NCBI RefSeq assembly: GCF_016097415.1
Contig: NZ_JAEHGE010000001.1
Span: 1,284,914 to 1,348,913 of the forward strand
DNA: 64,000 nucleotides
Reading direction: 5' to 3'
Source of the DNA: a sulfur-oxidizing endosymbiont of Gigantopelta aegis
GTDB lineage: Bacteria > Pseudomonadota > Gammaproteobacteria > GRL18
Below the pieces are notes generated by a model. That model was given only the letters and a program-made list of their open reading frames with translations. It did not search any database and was not told the DNA's origin. Positions 8,568 through 17,666 of this stretch are shown piece after piece (the stretch's first letter is position 1; every line of letters begins with the position of its first letter). Position numbers and translations under genes: made by a program.

Positions 8568-10106
8568 TTAAAAATTAAACGCACCTAAGTCATCATTTGA
8601 ATCACGTTCAATGCCATTGCTCGGTATTTTGAACTCCCATAAAATAGGATGGCTGGAGTTGCTTAAAGATCCTGCCTGACCAATAGCACCTGCTCCAGAT
8701 TTTAAATAAAAATTATTACTACTGATATTGCTAAAACCCGCGTCCAGACCTTGAATCGTGCCAGAGGCATTGACACTACCTATCAAGCTGCTATGTGAGT
8801 TGACCCAGCCAGATGTTAGCCAATTATTGGTCATGTTGACAATGCCTTTTGAATCGAGAATAGCGAAGTCCGCACCGGCAATAATATTATTACGCATATC
8901 AACATTTTCATCATTACTGGATAAGGCGAATAAGGTATTTCTGGAGCGGTCAGAATAAATGGTATTGTGGAAAAAATATAATGTGCCTTTACGGTACATA
9001 CTGCGATCACCACCGTCACCACCATAATGCACAATTTGACGATTGCCCTGGCCTTCATGTTCGGTTAATAAATTACCGTAAACATAGGTTGTTCTATACA
9101 AGGGATTATTCACGAAGGTAGCATAATCAGATTCCACTAGATCCAATTGACGATTACCATCTTCTATCCAGTTGTAGCGGATGACTGTGCCAGCAGAACG
9201 ATCTTTTAAATTGTTACCCAGACAACCACTACAAAGAGGGCCATAATAATTGTATTCAAAAGTGATTCCCAGACTTTCGGTATAACTATTATGTTGATAG
9301 ATACTGCCATTGATACCATTATCCCAAATATGATTGCTACTAATGAGAATGTTGGCTGTTTGTGATGTGCTGAAGATACCATTGCTGGCATCATGAATTG
9401 CATTATTTCTGATGCTGATATATTCGCCTTGTTCAATATGAATTGCCGCAGCATTGGATGAATAACTTGAAGTAGAGCCGCTATCATTTTTAAAACTATA
9501 ATTGGGTTTGGCACTCTTTAAGTCTAAACAGGCGACAGTAATATAAGCGGCATTATTACCACGGGGAATACTGGCTGCGCCAATTTTAATCAGTGAACGT
9601 CCTTCATTCCAATAATCTAAAGCGAGTCGAGTGGTGGCATTTTCTCCGGAAATTACCGGCAAACGGCCATTATCAGGCACACCCAGCACGATCACAGGCT
9701 CTTGCTGAGTGGCATTGGTATTAATCACCCATTTATTTCTATAGGCCTCAGCACGCCAATGAATTTTTATCAGGCTACTGGGAGTAATATCTTCCCAGGG
9801 AACATCGTTGGGTGTGGTATAAGTTTGTCCGGGACCCACGTGATAGACACTATTAAAGTCAGCCTCTTTCCAGATTGGGTTGGCACAAGTCATGGTGGTT
9901 TTTAACTGCTTGCCGCCGCCGTTATTACCCCCATTATTGTCATTTCCAGTCCCTTTTGGGGTAATTAAGCTTAATTTTTTCGGTGTGGACATGCCTAAGT
10001 TATTGGCATCTGCACTTGAAGTCATGACAAAAATGAATACTACACTTATCAGGAATAAGATTGCCTTATCTAAGAAAAAATTAAGTGCTTGATGTAATGA
10101 CTTCAT
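8568..10106 (-). CDS. Secreted right-handed parallel beta-helix protein
   Basis: About 512 residues from the preferred start (Met at 10106; an upstream Met at 10130 would add eight residues). A signal peptide with a long hydrophobic core ends near the TSSADA motif, so export is expected. A Gly/Asn-rich linker follows, then repeated short motifs such as SSNHIWDNG, IRNNAIHDASNG and FEYNYYG. These are typical of the stacked coils of pectate-lyase-like beta helices. Such folds occur in polysaccharide lyases and surface adhesins. No lyase catalytic residues can be assigned by eye, so the substrate is unknown. Confidence 0.8.
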   Translation of the reverse strand: MKSLHQALNFFLDKAILFLISVVFIFVMTSSADANNLGMSTPKKLSLITPKGTGNDNNGGNNGGGKQLKTTMTCANPIWKEADFNSVYHVGPGQTYTTPNDVPWEDITPSSLIKIHWRAEAYRNKWVINTNATQQEPVIVLGVPDNGRLPVISGENATTRLALDYWNEGRSLIKIGAASIPRGNNAAYITVACLDLKSAKPNYSFKNDSGSTSSYSSNAAAIHIEQGEYISIRNNAIHDASNGIFSTSQTANILISSNHIWDNGINGSIYQHNSYTESLGITFEYNYYGPLCSGCLGNNLKDRSAGTVIRYNWIEDGNRQLDLVESDYATFVNNPLYRTTYVYGNLLTEHEGQGNRQIVHYGGDGGDRSMYRKGTLYFFHNTIYSDRSRNTLFALSSNDENVDMRNNIIAGADFAILDSKGIVNMTNNWLTSGWVNSHSSLIGSVNASGTIQGLDAGFSNISSNNFYLKSGAGAIGQAGSLSNSSHPILWEFKIPSNGIERDSNDDLGAFNF

Positions 10107-10511
10107 TGTTCGTGCCTCATGATTAATCAATTTTTAAGATAACATGGAAAGAAAGCATAAAGTGAGGGTGTAAGTGCAGTTAGAGATGATTTTTATTTAA
10201 ACTGTGAAGTCATACGTGAATTGCTCAAGAGAGCAAATAAAAAGGTGTGCGGCTGTCGTCACTAAAACAGAGAATTCAGTGTTATTTCATCTGCTAGAAA
10301 TATGATAATTATCTATCTGGGGCAAATAATTTTGACTGTCATAATTCTTACATATAATCCACAGAGCCTGTGGATAACTTTGTTGATAAGTTTGAATAAC
10401 TACAGCAGAATAAGGCTACCATTGCGCTGTCTATAATTTGCTTATTTTTTGTTCGCTTTTTTATTTGAAATTTTTAAATCAATATAAAACAATAACTTAT
10501 GTTAAATTTCA
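10107..10511. promoter_or_regulatory. Intergenic region with a DnaA-box-like inverted pair
   Basis: There is no gene in this stretch between the beta-helix gene and the IS66-type element. At 10369-10377 there is an exact match to the reverse of the DnaA consensus (TTATCCACA). At 10355-10363 a one-mismatch copy lies in the opposite orientation. Together they form an inverted pair around the palindrome ccacag-agc-ctgtgg (10359-10373). The pair could be a chance match or a DnaA-titration or regulatory site. Replication genes are absent nearby. Confidence 0.4.
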
Positions 10512-12410
10512 GTAACTTCTCAATAAGTCTGTGCAAAACTTGAAATAAAAACAAAAAAAGTCTTGACAGCATTTTAGAGGACAAAAATTGCATTTTCACT
10601 GCCCCATGTAATTTATCCCTATAAATGATCCTGTCGATCTGTCTCAGATCGAAATAGAATATTTTTGAATATTATCTTAACTGAGAGGGAGTTTGATCAA
10701 CACAGGGCAAACTAAAGAGCCTTAAAAAGCCATGATACAATTGTTTTATTGAAAACAACCTGTATTGATTATAGTGAAAAAATTACCTCCAATTCCAGAG
10801 ATACCTGAAGAAGAAAAGACACCGGTAGTCCGATTACTCCTTGCTTTCATGGAGCAACAACAGGAAATCATTCAAAACCAACAGGTTGAAATCGATGCCC
10901 TTAAAACAGAAGTTGCTAAGCTTAAAAAGCTACCTCCAAAGCCTAAAATAAGAGCCAGTAAATTGCCAAAGGATGATGACAATGATAATCCGACAGGTCA
11001 TTCAGGAAGCAAGAAAAACAACTCAGGAAATGGGACTAGTAAAAGTCGTAAACGAAAGAAGAAATTGGCTATTCATAAAACCACCGTTATCAAACCAGAT
11101 AACCTGCCAGAACATTCACGTTTTTTAGGGTATCAGGATTATTTTGTTCAGGAGCTGCTGATTAAGCCTTTCAATACTCGTTATCGATTGGCTCGCTATA
11201 AAACACCCGATGGTGATACCTGTATAGGAAAATTGAGCTTTGATACACATATAGGACATTTTGGCCATACATTACAGAGTTATATCGTTTATCAATATTA
11301 TCACCAGAGAGTGACTCAGCCATTGATAATACAACAATTAACAGAATTAGGTTTTGATATTTCAACGGGTCAGATCAATGAGATTTTAATCCATGACAAA
11401 GACCATTTTCATACTGAAAAAATACATTGCTAACTGCCGGTATCAACAATAGTACTTATATCCATGTTGATGATACGGGTAGTCGTCATGATGGAAAGAA
11501 TGGTTATTGTACTCACGTTGGCAATGAAACCTTGCCTGGTTTTCAAGTACTCGATATAAGAGCCGGATTAATTTTCTACAATTGTTACGAGTGCTGCTGT
11601 TGATTATACGCTCAACGATGCAGCACTTGATTATATGAGAGCAGAAAAATTACCTCACAAGCCATTGAGCGTTATTGAACAAAGTCATCAGACTTGCTTT
11701 GATAATGAAGAAGCCTGAAATACTATCTGCAGAACAATAGTATCATAACACAACGGCATGTTCGCATTGCCACAGAAGGCGCTTACTGGGGGCATTAATT
11801 AACAGTGGCTTTCCAAGTGATTTGGTGATTGTGAGTGATGATGCAGGACAATTTGATATTTTGTTGCACGCATTATGTTGGATACATGCAGACAGAGTGT
11901 TTCAGCGGATACTACCACTCAATGAGCGACATGATAAAGAACTGAACTGGTACATACTCAGATTTGGGAACTATTTTATGATCTCAAACAATATAAACTT
12001 GAGCCAGATGATCCGTTGAAGTCAGCGATTGCTGAACATTTTGATGAATTGTGCCGGACTAAAACAAGCTTTGAAACGTTGAATCAGGCACTGAAACGAT
12101 TGGCAAGAAATAAAACAGAATTACTGCTGGTATTGAACGGCCTGATATTCCTCTTCATAATAATTTGAGTGAAAATGATATTCGAGAATATGTTATTAAG
12201 CGTAAAATTAGTGGTAGTACACGCTCAAAGGATGGGCAACTTTGCAGAGATACTTTGTCAGTTTAAAGAAAACTTGTTTGAAACAAGGAATTTCATTCTG
12301 GGATTTTATTAATGACCGGATCAGCAAGAGAAATTTGATCCCATATCTGCCTGAGTTGCTGAAAGGTAAAGTTTGTGCTGTTTAAATGCACAGACTTATT
12401 GAGAAGTTAC
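10512..12410 (+). mobile_element. IS66-family element with a single transposase ORF (ISBst12-like), decayed
   Basis: The element is 1899 bases long, bounded by perfect 24-base terminal inverted repeats (10512-10535 and 12387-12410). An exact 8-base target duplication, aaatttca, lies at 10504-10511 and 12411-12418. An 8-base duplication is the hallmark of the IS66 family. Only one transposase reading frame is present and no tnpA/tnpB accessory genes, which fits the ISBst12-like branch. The intact duplication shows a simple insertion that has not been rearranged since. Confidence 0.88.
10765..12385 (+). pseudogene. IS66-family transposase, frameshifted
   Basis: The first 222 residues (to 11433) are open. 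They show an N-terminal coiled coil with QQQEIIQNQQVEIDALKTE, a Lys-rich linker, and the IS66 core start up to DISTGQINEIL. After the stop at 11433 the homologous sequence continues in other frames: YIHVDDTGSRHDGKNGYC (the DDE Asp region), VSDDAGQFDILLHALCWIHA and LSENDIREYVIKRKISG near the C terminus. At least three frame changes separate these blocks, so the product cannot be active. The initiation codon is not certain (TTG at 10765 or GTG shortly after). Confidence 0.85.
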
Positions 12411-12486
12411 AAATTTCAATATTGCCTATTGACTTAGGATGGTCAGGGTTAACACCTAATATTCGTCCTTTTTAATATAGCGGGTT

Positions 12487-12925
12487 TTAACGTGGATAAG
12501 ATTTACAAAAACAATAGCTTAGAGTATCTTTACAAACAGAATTTCTAGTTTCAAGTAAAATTGAGTTTAACAATGTCAAGGATGGGTAGTAAGTTTTTTG
12601 TTTATCAAGACAAACCAGTTCGAGACGTGATTTAACCGCTGCTTTTTTTGCATTGGTCGCCAGGCATCCTGATGCCAAATGAGTTTGTAGTCACCATCCA
12701 TTTCAATACTAGAACGAATATCCAGCAAATCACCAAACTCAGCGCCATCAAAATAGCCTAATTCAGTGGCATAGACAGCAAAACCGATACCTCGCTTGTG
12801 CCATAAGTCCTGAGCACCTCGATGCCAATCACATCTTCTCAGGCACGTTCAAAATATTTGAGATAGTTTGCATGATAGACTACACCAGAATGATCGGTAT
12901 CTTCATAATAAACTTGTACTGAATG
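12487..12925 (-). pseudogene. Acyl-CoA thioesterase (YbgC/FadM hotdog family), broken
   Basis: Read on the minus strand from 12925, the sequence gives VYYEDTDHSGVVYHANYLK, the active-site signature of YbgC-type hotdog thioesterases. The Asp in EDTD is the catalytic residue. A TGA stop follows where REDVIG would be expected with Arg (one base from CGA). Later in another frame come DLWHKRGIGFAVYATELGYF and GDLLDIRSSIEMDGDYKL, then KAAVKSRLELVCLDKQ in a third frame. The gene thus has one nonsense change and at least two frameshifts. Its first codons are cut off by an IS3 fragment at 12926. No other copy is seen in the window. Confidence 0.75.
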
Positions 12926-13170
12926 ATGTGTCAACACTTTTCGGACAGTTTCAAATATTTTTGGCTGTTTCAAGTGATTTTGTCATTTTGAGTGTCAACA
13001 CTTTTCCGGACAGTTTTCTAAATATTTTTTGGCTGTTTCAAGTGATTTTGTCATTTTGTATTTCCTATCATTTTAGTTTCTCATGTTAACTTTAAACAGA
13101 TGAAGAAGGGCTTTGCCCTCTGGAACGATAGAGCCGTTCCATTCACCCAAGTATTTTCACAACGGTAATG
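12926..13170 (-). mobile_element. Inverted right-end fragments of the IS3-family element
   Basis: This stretch matches the right end of the IS3 element of this window in reverse orientation. It holds a ~60-base piece with one terminal repeat (from 12926), followed by a second copy of the terminus (from about 12985) that runs about 185 bases into the 3' tail. It stops at 13170, where the full copy 13171-14684 begins. No transposase is encoded. It shows that the full copy landed inside or beside an older inverted copy. Confidence 0.8.
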
Positions 13171-14684
13171 TAATGTGGCTATACTTAACCGGACACACAA
13201 CTTAAAATAACTAAAAGATAAAAAGTGTGACCTAAAATGAATGATCAAACAAAAAACCGAATAAAAGCTATACATCAGAATTTAAAGAATCAGCTGTCAA
13301 ATTAGCTAATGAGACGGATCAACCCGTTTCTCAGACTGCCAGGGAGCTAGGTGTTAATGTAAATACTCTACATACCTGGATCAGTAAATATTCCAAACCG
13401 GTGAAGACGGTAGCCAATAGAAGTGATGAACACATTTATGATGAAGTAAAACGTCTGAAAAAGAATTGGCAAAAGTGATTCAGGAGCGTGATTTATTAAA
13501 AAGGCCACAGCGTACTTTGCAAGGGAAACTTTGTGAAGTACGCATGGATAACTGATCAGGCTAAAGATTACCCGGTAACGATTCTGTGCCGTTTTATGGA
13601 TGTTTCCGTAGTTGCTATTATGATTGGGTTAGCTCTCCTAAAACGGATAGAGAGAAAGAAAATGAAGCGCTTACTGAGCAGCTAAAAAACTGTTTGAAGA
13701 CAGTCGCAAGACTTATGGAACCCGTCGTCTTAAAAGAAAACTGGCTGAAAAAGGCGTTCATATAAGCCGCCGGAGAATTGGTCGATTAATGAAAAAAGCC
13801 GGTTTGTTTTGTAAAACGAAGAGACGCTTTAAAGCGACGACTAATTCCAAGCATAATAAGCGTATATCTCCAAATTTACTGGAAAGAGAGTTTACTGTCT
13901 CTCAACCTGATCGCTACTATGTGGGTGATATTACCTATATTGCCACCAAGGAAGGCTGGTTATATTTAGCGGTTGTCATTGACTTATTCTCTAGGCAAAT
14001 TGTTGGCTGGTCGATGGATGAGCGAATGAAAGCCAAGCTAGTCAATGATGCTTTACTGATGGCCATATGGAAGCGTAAACCAATGGATGGATTGCTTTGG
14101 CATACTGACCGAGGTAGCCAATATGCCTCTGATAGTCATAGAAAAATATTGTCGGATCATAACATAATTCAGTCTATGAGCCGCAAAGGAAATTGCTGGG
14201 ACAATGCTGTATCAGAGAGCTTCTTTCATAGTTTGAAAACTGAATTGACGCACCATTGTCGATTCAAAACCAGAGTAGAAGCAAAGCAGGCAATATTTGA
14301 ATATATTGAGGTATTTTATAATCGGGAGCGACTTCATTCGGCTAATGATTATTTGTCACCAGTCGATTATGAAATACAGCAGGAAATAGCTTAAATCGAT
14401 TGATTGAAGAGGGGTAAAGGCGACATAAATGCCGCCCATTACCGTTGACGGCCATCGGCTCCTCAGCCTGTGCCGTGAAGATATTGTAACAGGATCATTA
14501 CCGTTGTGAAAATACCTTGGGTGAATGGAACGGCTCTATCGTTCCAGAGGGCAAAGCCCTTTCTCTTCATCTGTTTAAAGTTAACATGAGAAACTAAAAT
14601 GATAGGAAATACAAAATGACAAAAATCACTTGAAACAGCCAAAAAAATATTTAGAAAACTGTCCGGAAAAGTGTTGACACATCA
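13171..14684 (+). mobile_element. IS3-family insertion sequence, full-length copy
   Basis: The element is 1514 bases long. Its imperfect 25-base terminal repeats start with TAATGTGGC on the left and end with the complement of TGATGTGTC on the right. Shared bases include ACTT and CCGGACA. The same element occurs at 18975-20488 and 58762-60276, and in partial form at 12926, 50663, 60277, 61994 and 63722. No target duplication is seen here, because the left flank is an older IS3 fragment and the right flank is a truncated pentapeptide gene. About 290 non-coding bases follow the transposase stop, which is long for this family. Confidence 0.88.
13237..14394 (+). pseudogene. IS3-family transposase OrfA/OrfB, frameshifted
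   Basis: OrfA would encode a helix-turn-helix protein (SYTSEFKESAVKLANETD, then LGVNVNTLHTWISKY). Its frame is broken just after the start by a 6-A run where the copy at 58823 has 7, and again at a 5-A run. OrfB (from the GTG before KYAWITDQ) is broken by ttccg instead of ttcccg and by ctaaaaaactg instead of a 7-A run. The 201-residue C-terminal part (13789-14394) is open. It holds the DDE integrase core: GDITYI (first Asp), [11 protein letters not shown] (second Asp) and [14 protein letters not shown] (Glu). Slippage at the A runs could in principle restore a product. Confidence 0.85.
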
Positions 14685-15161
14685 GCCAGCAGTTTTATTT
14701 CTAATGCTAATGCCTGGACCGATGATGTTAACTCCCTAACAGATGTCAACACACGGTGTGAATTTGAACCAGAAACCCAATGCACATCAGCAGTACGTAT
14801 TGGTGCAAAACTCGCAGGCGTTGACATGAATGGTTCCTCGATGACTACCATGCGTCTTGATGGTGCTGATTTACAAAGAGCTAATTTGTCACACTCTATC
14901 TTACAAATGTCCAACTTCAAGGGCGCAAATATGATGCTGATCAACCTTGAAGGCGCACATATGCATGCGGTTAACCTGCAAAATGCCAATTTGATGTTGG
15001 CGAATATGAAAAAGGTCAATTTACTCGATGCAGACTTGCGTGGCGCCAATCTACGCGGTGCTAACTTGCAAGGTGCTATTTTGATTCAAGCCAAATTGGG
15101 CAATGCCACTTGGACCGATGGTCGGATCTGTGCGCCTGAATCTGTAGGCGAGTGTCTATAA
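14685..15161 (+). pseudogene. Pentapeptide-repeat protein, 5' end removed by IS3
   Basis: The frame is open from the IS boundary at 14685. It begins ASSFISNANAWTDD, which looks like the end of a signal peptide, so the start and most of the signal sequence are lost. Residues after the internal Met at 14826 show A(D/N)LxX pentapeptide repeats, for example GADLQRANLSHSIL, LDADLRGANLRGANLQGA and AILIQAKLGNA, closing with a Cys-containing tail. Pentapeptide repeats form a quadrilateral beta helix; the role here is unknown. A 111-residue cytosolic remnant could still be made from 14826. Confidence 0.7.
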
Positions 15162-15297
15162 TTAAGTATAAAATAGTAGGATGGGTATGGCTTTATCTGC
15201 CCACGCTGACTCAAGAGCTTATATTCAGGCTCATTGTAAGTAAATTGCTTATTCCCTGTAAAACGGATTCAGGGCATAATATTGATAAAAACCATAA

Positions 15298-15990
15298 TCA
15301 ATAAGACATGAGCACACGAATATTCCAAAATCTCAGCAAAATAATACTGGCATTGATGAAAAAAATGTCAGTCTGACCATCAATGCCAAAGCGATCACTG
15401 CACCCAATAACCTGTCGGTTATTCAAGCACTTTGGCATGCAGGTTATTCACAAGTGCTTGGTGTGGGTTGTCTGGATGGCGTCTGTGGTTCATGTTCGGT
15501 GATGGTTCGCCGCATAGGTGAGCCAGAACTAAGTATGGAATTAGGCTGTCAGTTATTAGTTGAAGAGGGCATGGAAGTGTTTTTTTCATCCTTTGAAACA
15601 CTTACTCAGCACCACTATGATTTATCCCAAATCAACAATCCATTGGTCGTGCATAACGAATTCCTGCGTATATTCCCAGAAGCAAAAAATTGTCGCTATT
15701 GCGGTGGTTGCAATCGCGCTTGTCCAAAAAACATTGATGTTGAGCAAAGTGTAACACTGGCCGTAAAAGGTGAATTTAAGCAAGCCAGTGCGCTTTTTGT
15801 GGACTGTGTGATGTGCAATTTATGTGTCAGCAGTTGTCCGGAAAATATTGAACCAAATCATGTGGGTTTATTTGCACGACGAGTAACAAGCCATTTTAAC
15901 ACCCGACCTGCTAATCTCACTCAACAAATACAAGCCATCCGCTCAGGTGAATTAAGTGTTGATATTGATGCGCTGGATGAAAAGCTATGA
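15298..15990 (+). CDS. Fumarate reductase/succinate dehydrogenase-type iron-sulfur subunit (start unresolved)
   Basis: The frame encodes a plant-type [2Fe-2S] domain (GVGCLDGVCGSC) followed by two CxxCxxCxxxCP motifs (NCRYCGGCNRACP and DCVMCNLCVSSCP). It would carry electrons to the flavoprotein encoded next, whose start it overlaps by four bases. No ATG or GTG precedes the first cluster in this frame (open from 15298). ATGs at 15308 and 15356 lie in a frame that would join it if one base were added, for instance one more A in the 7-A run at 15359-15365. That would give the plausible start MKKNVSLTIN. So either a one-base loss has hit the 5' end or a rare start is used. No membrane anchor subunit is nearby. 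Confidence 0.8.
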   Translation, partial: SIRHEHTNIPKSQQNNTGIDEKNVSLTINAKAITAPNNLSVIQALWHAGYSQVLGVGCLDGVCGSCSVMVRRIGEPELSMELGCQLLVEEGMEVFFSSFETLTQHHYDLSQINNPLVVHNEFLRIFPEAKNCRYCGGCNRACPKNIDVEQSVTLAVKGEFKQASALFVDCVMCNLCVSSCPENIEPNHVGLFARRVTSHFNTRPANLTQQIQAIRSGELSVDIDALDEKL

Positions 15991-17666
15991 GCCTATATAA
16001 AGACCAGAAAAAAAACCAACAAACCGGCTTCAGTTACGCACAAGCACTGCAAAACTATCACGACAAAACTGACTTTCCCGCTTTTAATAAGCCTCTGGAT
16101 GAAGAAAGTCTACTGGCTGAATATCACCCCGATCAGCAACATCAAACAATGACCAAGCTACAAATTGGTGCAAATACGGGTGAAGCTTGCCATCAACAAA
16201 TTGCTGATTTATTACAGGCAAATGCTCGTATTGAAGCCTCTGATCTGGCCGCAGCCAATATTGAAGAAACGGATATCCTGATCATTGGCGGTGGTGGCGC
16301 AGGTTGTGCTGCGGCATTAATGGCTGATAGAGCAGGTGCAAAAGTTATTTTGGCCACAAAGCTACGTTTAGGGGATAGTAATACGGTCATGGCAGAAGGA
16401 GGGATTCAGGCCTCCGTTGAAAAAGACGATACCCCGCAAGCACATTTCAATGATACCTATAAGGCAGGACACCAAGAAGCCGAAAAAGAATTATTAAAAC
16501 AATTAGTCCTGGATGGGCCAGAAACAATCGATTGGCTTATTCAGCAGGGAATGCAATTTGACCTGGATAATGCGGGTGATTTACTCACCCGGCAAGCAGG
16601 GGGCACGACCGCAAATCGAGTGGTGTTTTTCCGTGACTATACAGGTCTTGAAATGATGCGCGTATTACGTGAGGCGGTGGTCAATAGCTCAGTAGAAGTG
16701 AAAGACTATAGCCCTGCCATTGAACTCTTAAGTAATGAATCAGGACAATGTGCAGGAGCGATGCTGAGTCTGCTAAAAGAAAACCGTTTAGTGCAAATAA
16801 AAGCCCGTGCCGTCATTATTGCCACGGGTGGTATTGGGCGCTTGCATATAAATCAATTTCCCACTTCAAATCATTTTGGTGCAACCGGTGATGGCTTGGT
16901 TTTAGCCTATCGCTTAGGGGCAAAGCTCAGAGACTTAGATTCTTTTCAATATCATCCTACCGGCATTGCTTACCCACAACATCTATCCGGCACACTCATT
17001 ACCGAAGGCTTACGTTCGTCAGGTGCTTACATAATAAATGCCCTAGGTGAACGCTTTATCGATGAGCTAAAACCAAGAGACGTTGTCGCTGCCGCCATCA
17101 TTAAAGAGTGTCGGGAAGGCCGAGGCATTCATCGTGCTTTAGATGATGATGAATCATTAAAAGGCGTCTGGCTAGATACGCCAGGTCTTGAAGCCAGAAA
17201 GCCCGGCATCTTAAAAAAGCGTTTTCCCAAATTAGTACAATTAGGCTTAAAAAGTAATATCGATATTTGTCAGACACCGATGCTGGTCTATCCTACCTTG
17301 CACTATCAAAATGGTGGCGTTGTCATCGACACCAATGGCTTATCATCAGTGCCTGGTTTATATTGTGTGGGCGAAGTCAGCGGTGGTATTCATGGTCGCA
17401 ACCGTTTAATGGGTAATGCCTTATTAGACGTTATTAGTTTCGGTCGTCGAGCTGGCTATCATGCGGCAAACAAAGGACAAGGAATGCGCGAACAGCAATA
17501 CGTTGGCATTGAGCATGTGGAGAAATTTCGTCGAGAATTAATACAGCACAAACAATCAGCAAAAATAAAAACGCCCCTATTATTTCCTGAATACGCCTTA
17601 TATGATACACCTCACTATCTAAAAAGTGAGCCAAATAGCGATTTAAAAAGTGATGAAAAAACATGA
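15987..17666 (+). CDS. Soluble fumarate reductase-type flavoprotein
   Basis: A 559-residue FAD enzyme of the SdhA/FrdA/L-aspartate oxidase family that would interconvert fumarate and succinate. An ~85-residue N-terminal extension of unknown function precedes the FAD-binding GGGGAGCAAALMADRAGA motif. Other family motifs are GGTTANRVVFF, FQYHPTGIAYP (active-site His), LRSSGAYIINALGERF (substrate Arg) and GGIHGRNRLMGNALLD. The His that binds FAD covalently in membrane SdhA is replaced by Asn in GDSNTVMAEGG, as expected for a soluble, non-covalent enzyme. It overlaps both neighbours by four bases, so the three genes are co-translated. Confidence 0.85.
   Translation: MSLYKDQKKNQQTGFSYAQALQNYHDKTDFPAFNKPLDEESLLAEYHPDQQHQTMTKLQIGANTGEACHQQIADLLQANARIEASDLAAANIEETDILIIGGGGAGCAAALMADRAGAKVILATKLRLGDSNTVMAEGGIQASVEKDDTPQAHFNDTYKAGHQEAEKELLKQLVLDGPETIDWLIQQGMQFDLDNAGDLLTRQAGGTTANRVVFFRDYTGLEMMRVLREAVVNSSVEVKDYSPAIELLSNESGQCAGAMLSLLKENRLVQIKARAVIIATGGIGRLHINQFPTSNHFGATGDGLVLAYRLGAKLRDLDSFQYHPTGIAYPQHLSGTLITEGLRSSGAYIINALGERFIDELKPRDVVAAAIIKECREGRGIHRALDDDESLKGVWLDTPGLEARKPGILKKRFPKLVQLGLKSNIDICQTPMLVYPTLHYQNGGVVIDTNGLSSVPGLYCVGEVSGGIHGRNRLMGNALLDVISFGRRAGYHAANKGQGMREQQYVGIEHVEKFRRELIQHKQSAKIKTPLLFPEYALYDTPHYLKSEPNSDLKSDEKT

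Noticed and set aside
10355..10377. Chromosomal or plasmid replication origin
   Set aside because: Only two boxes are present, with no AT-rich 13-mers clearly arranged, no iterons, and no dnaA, dnaN or rep gene nearby.
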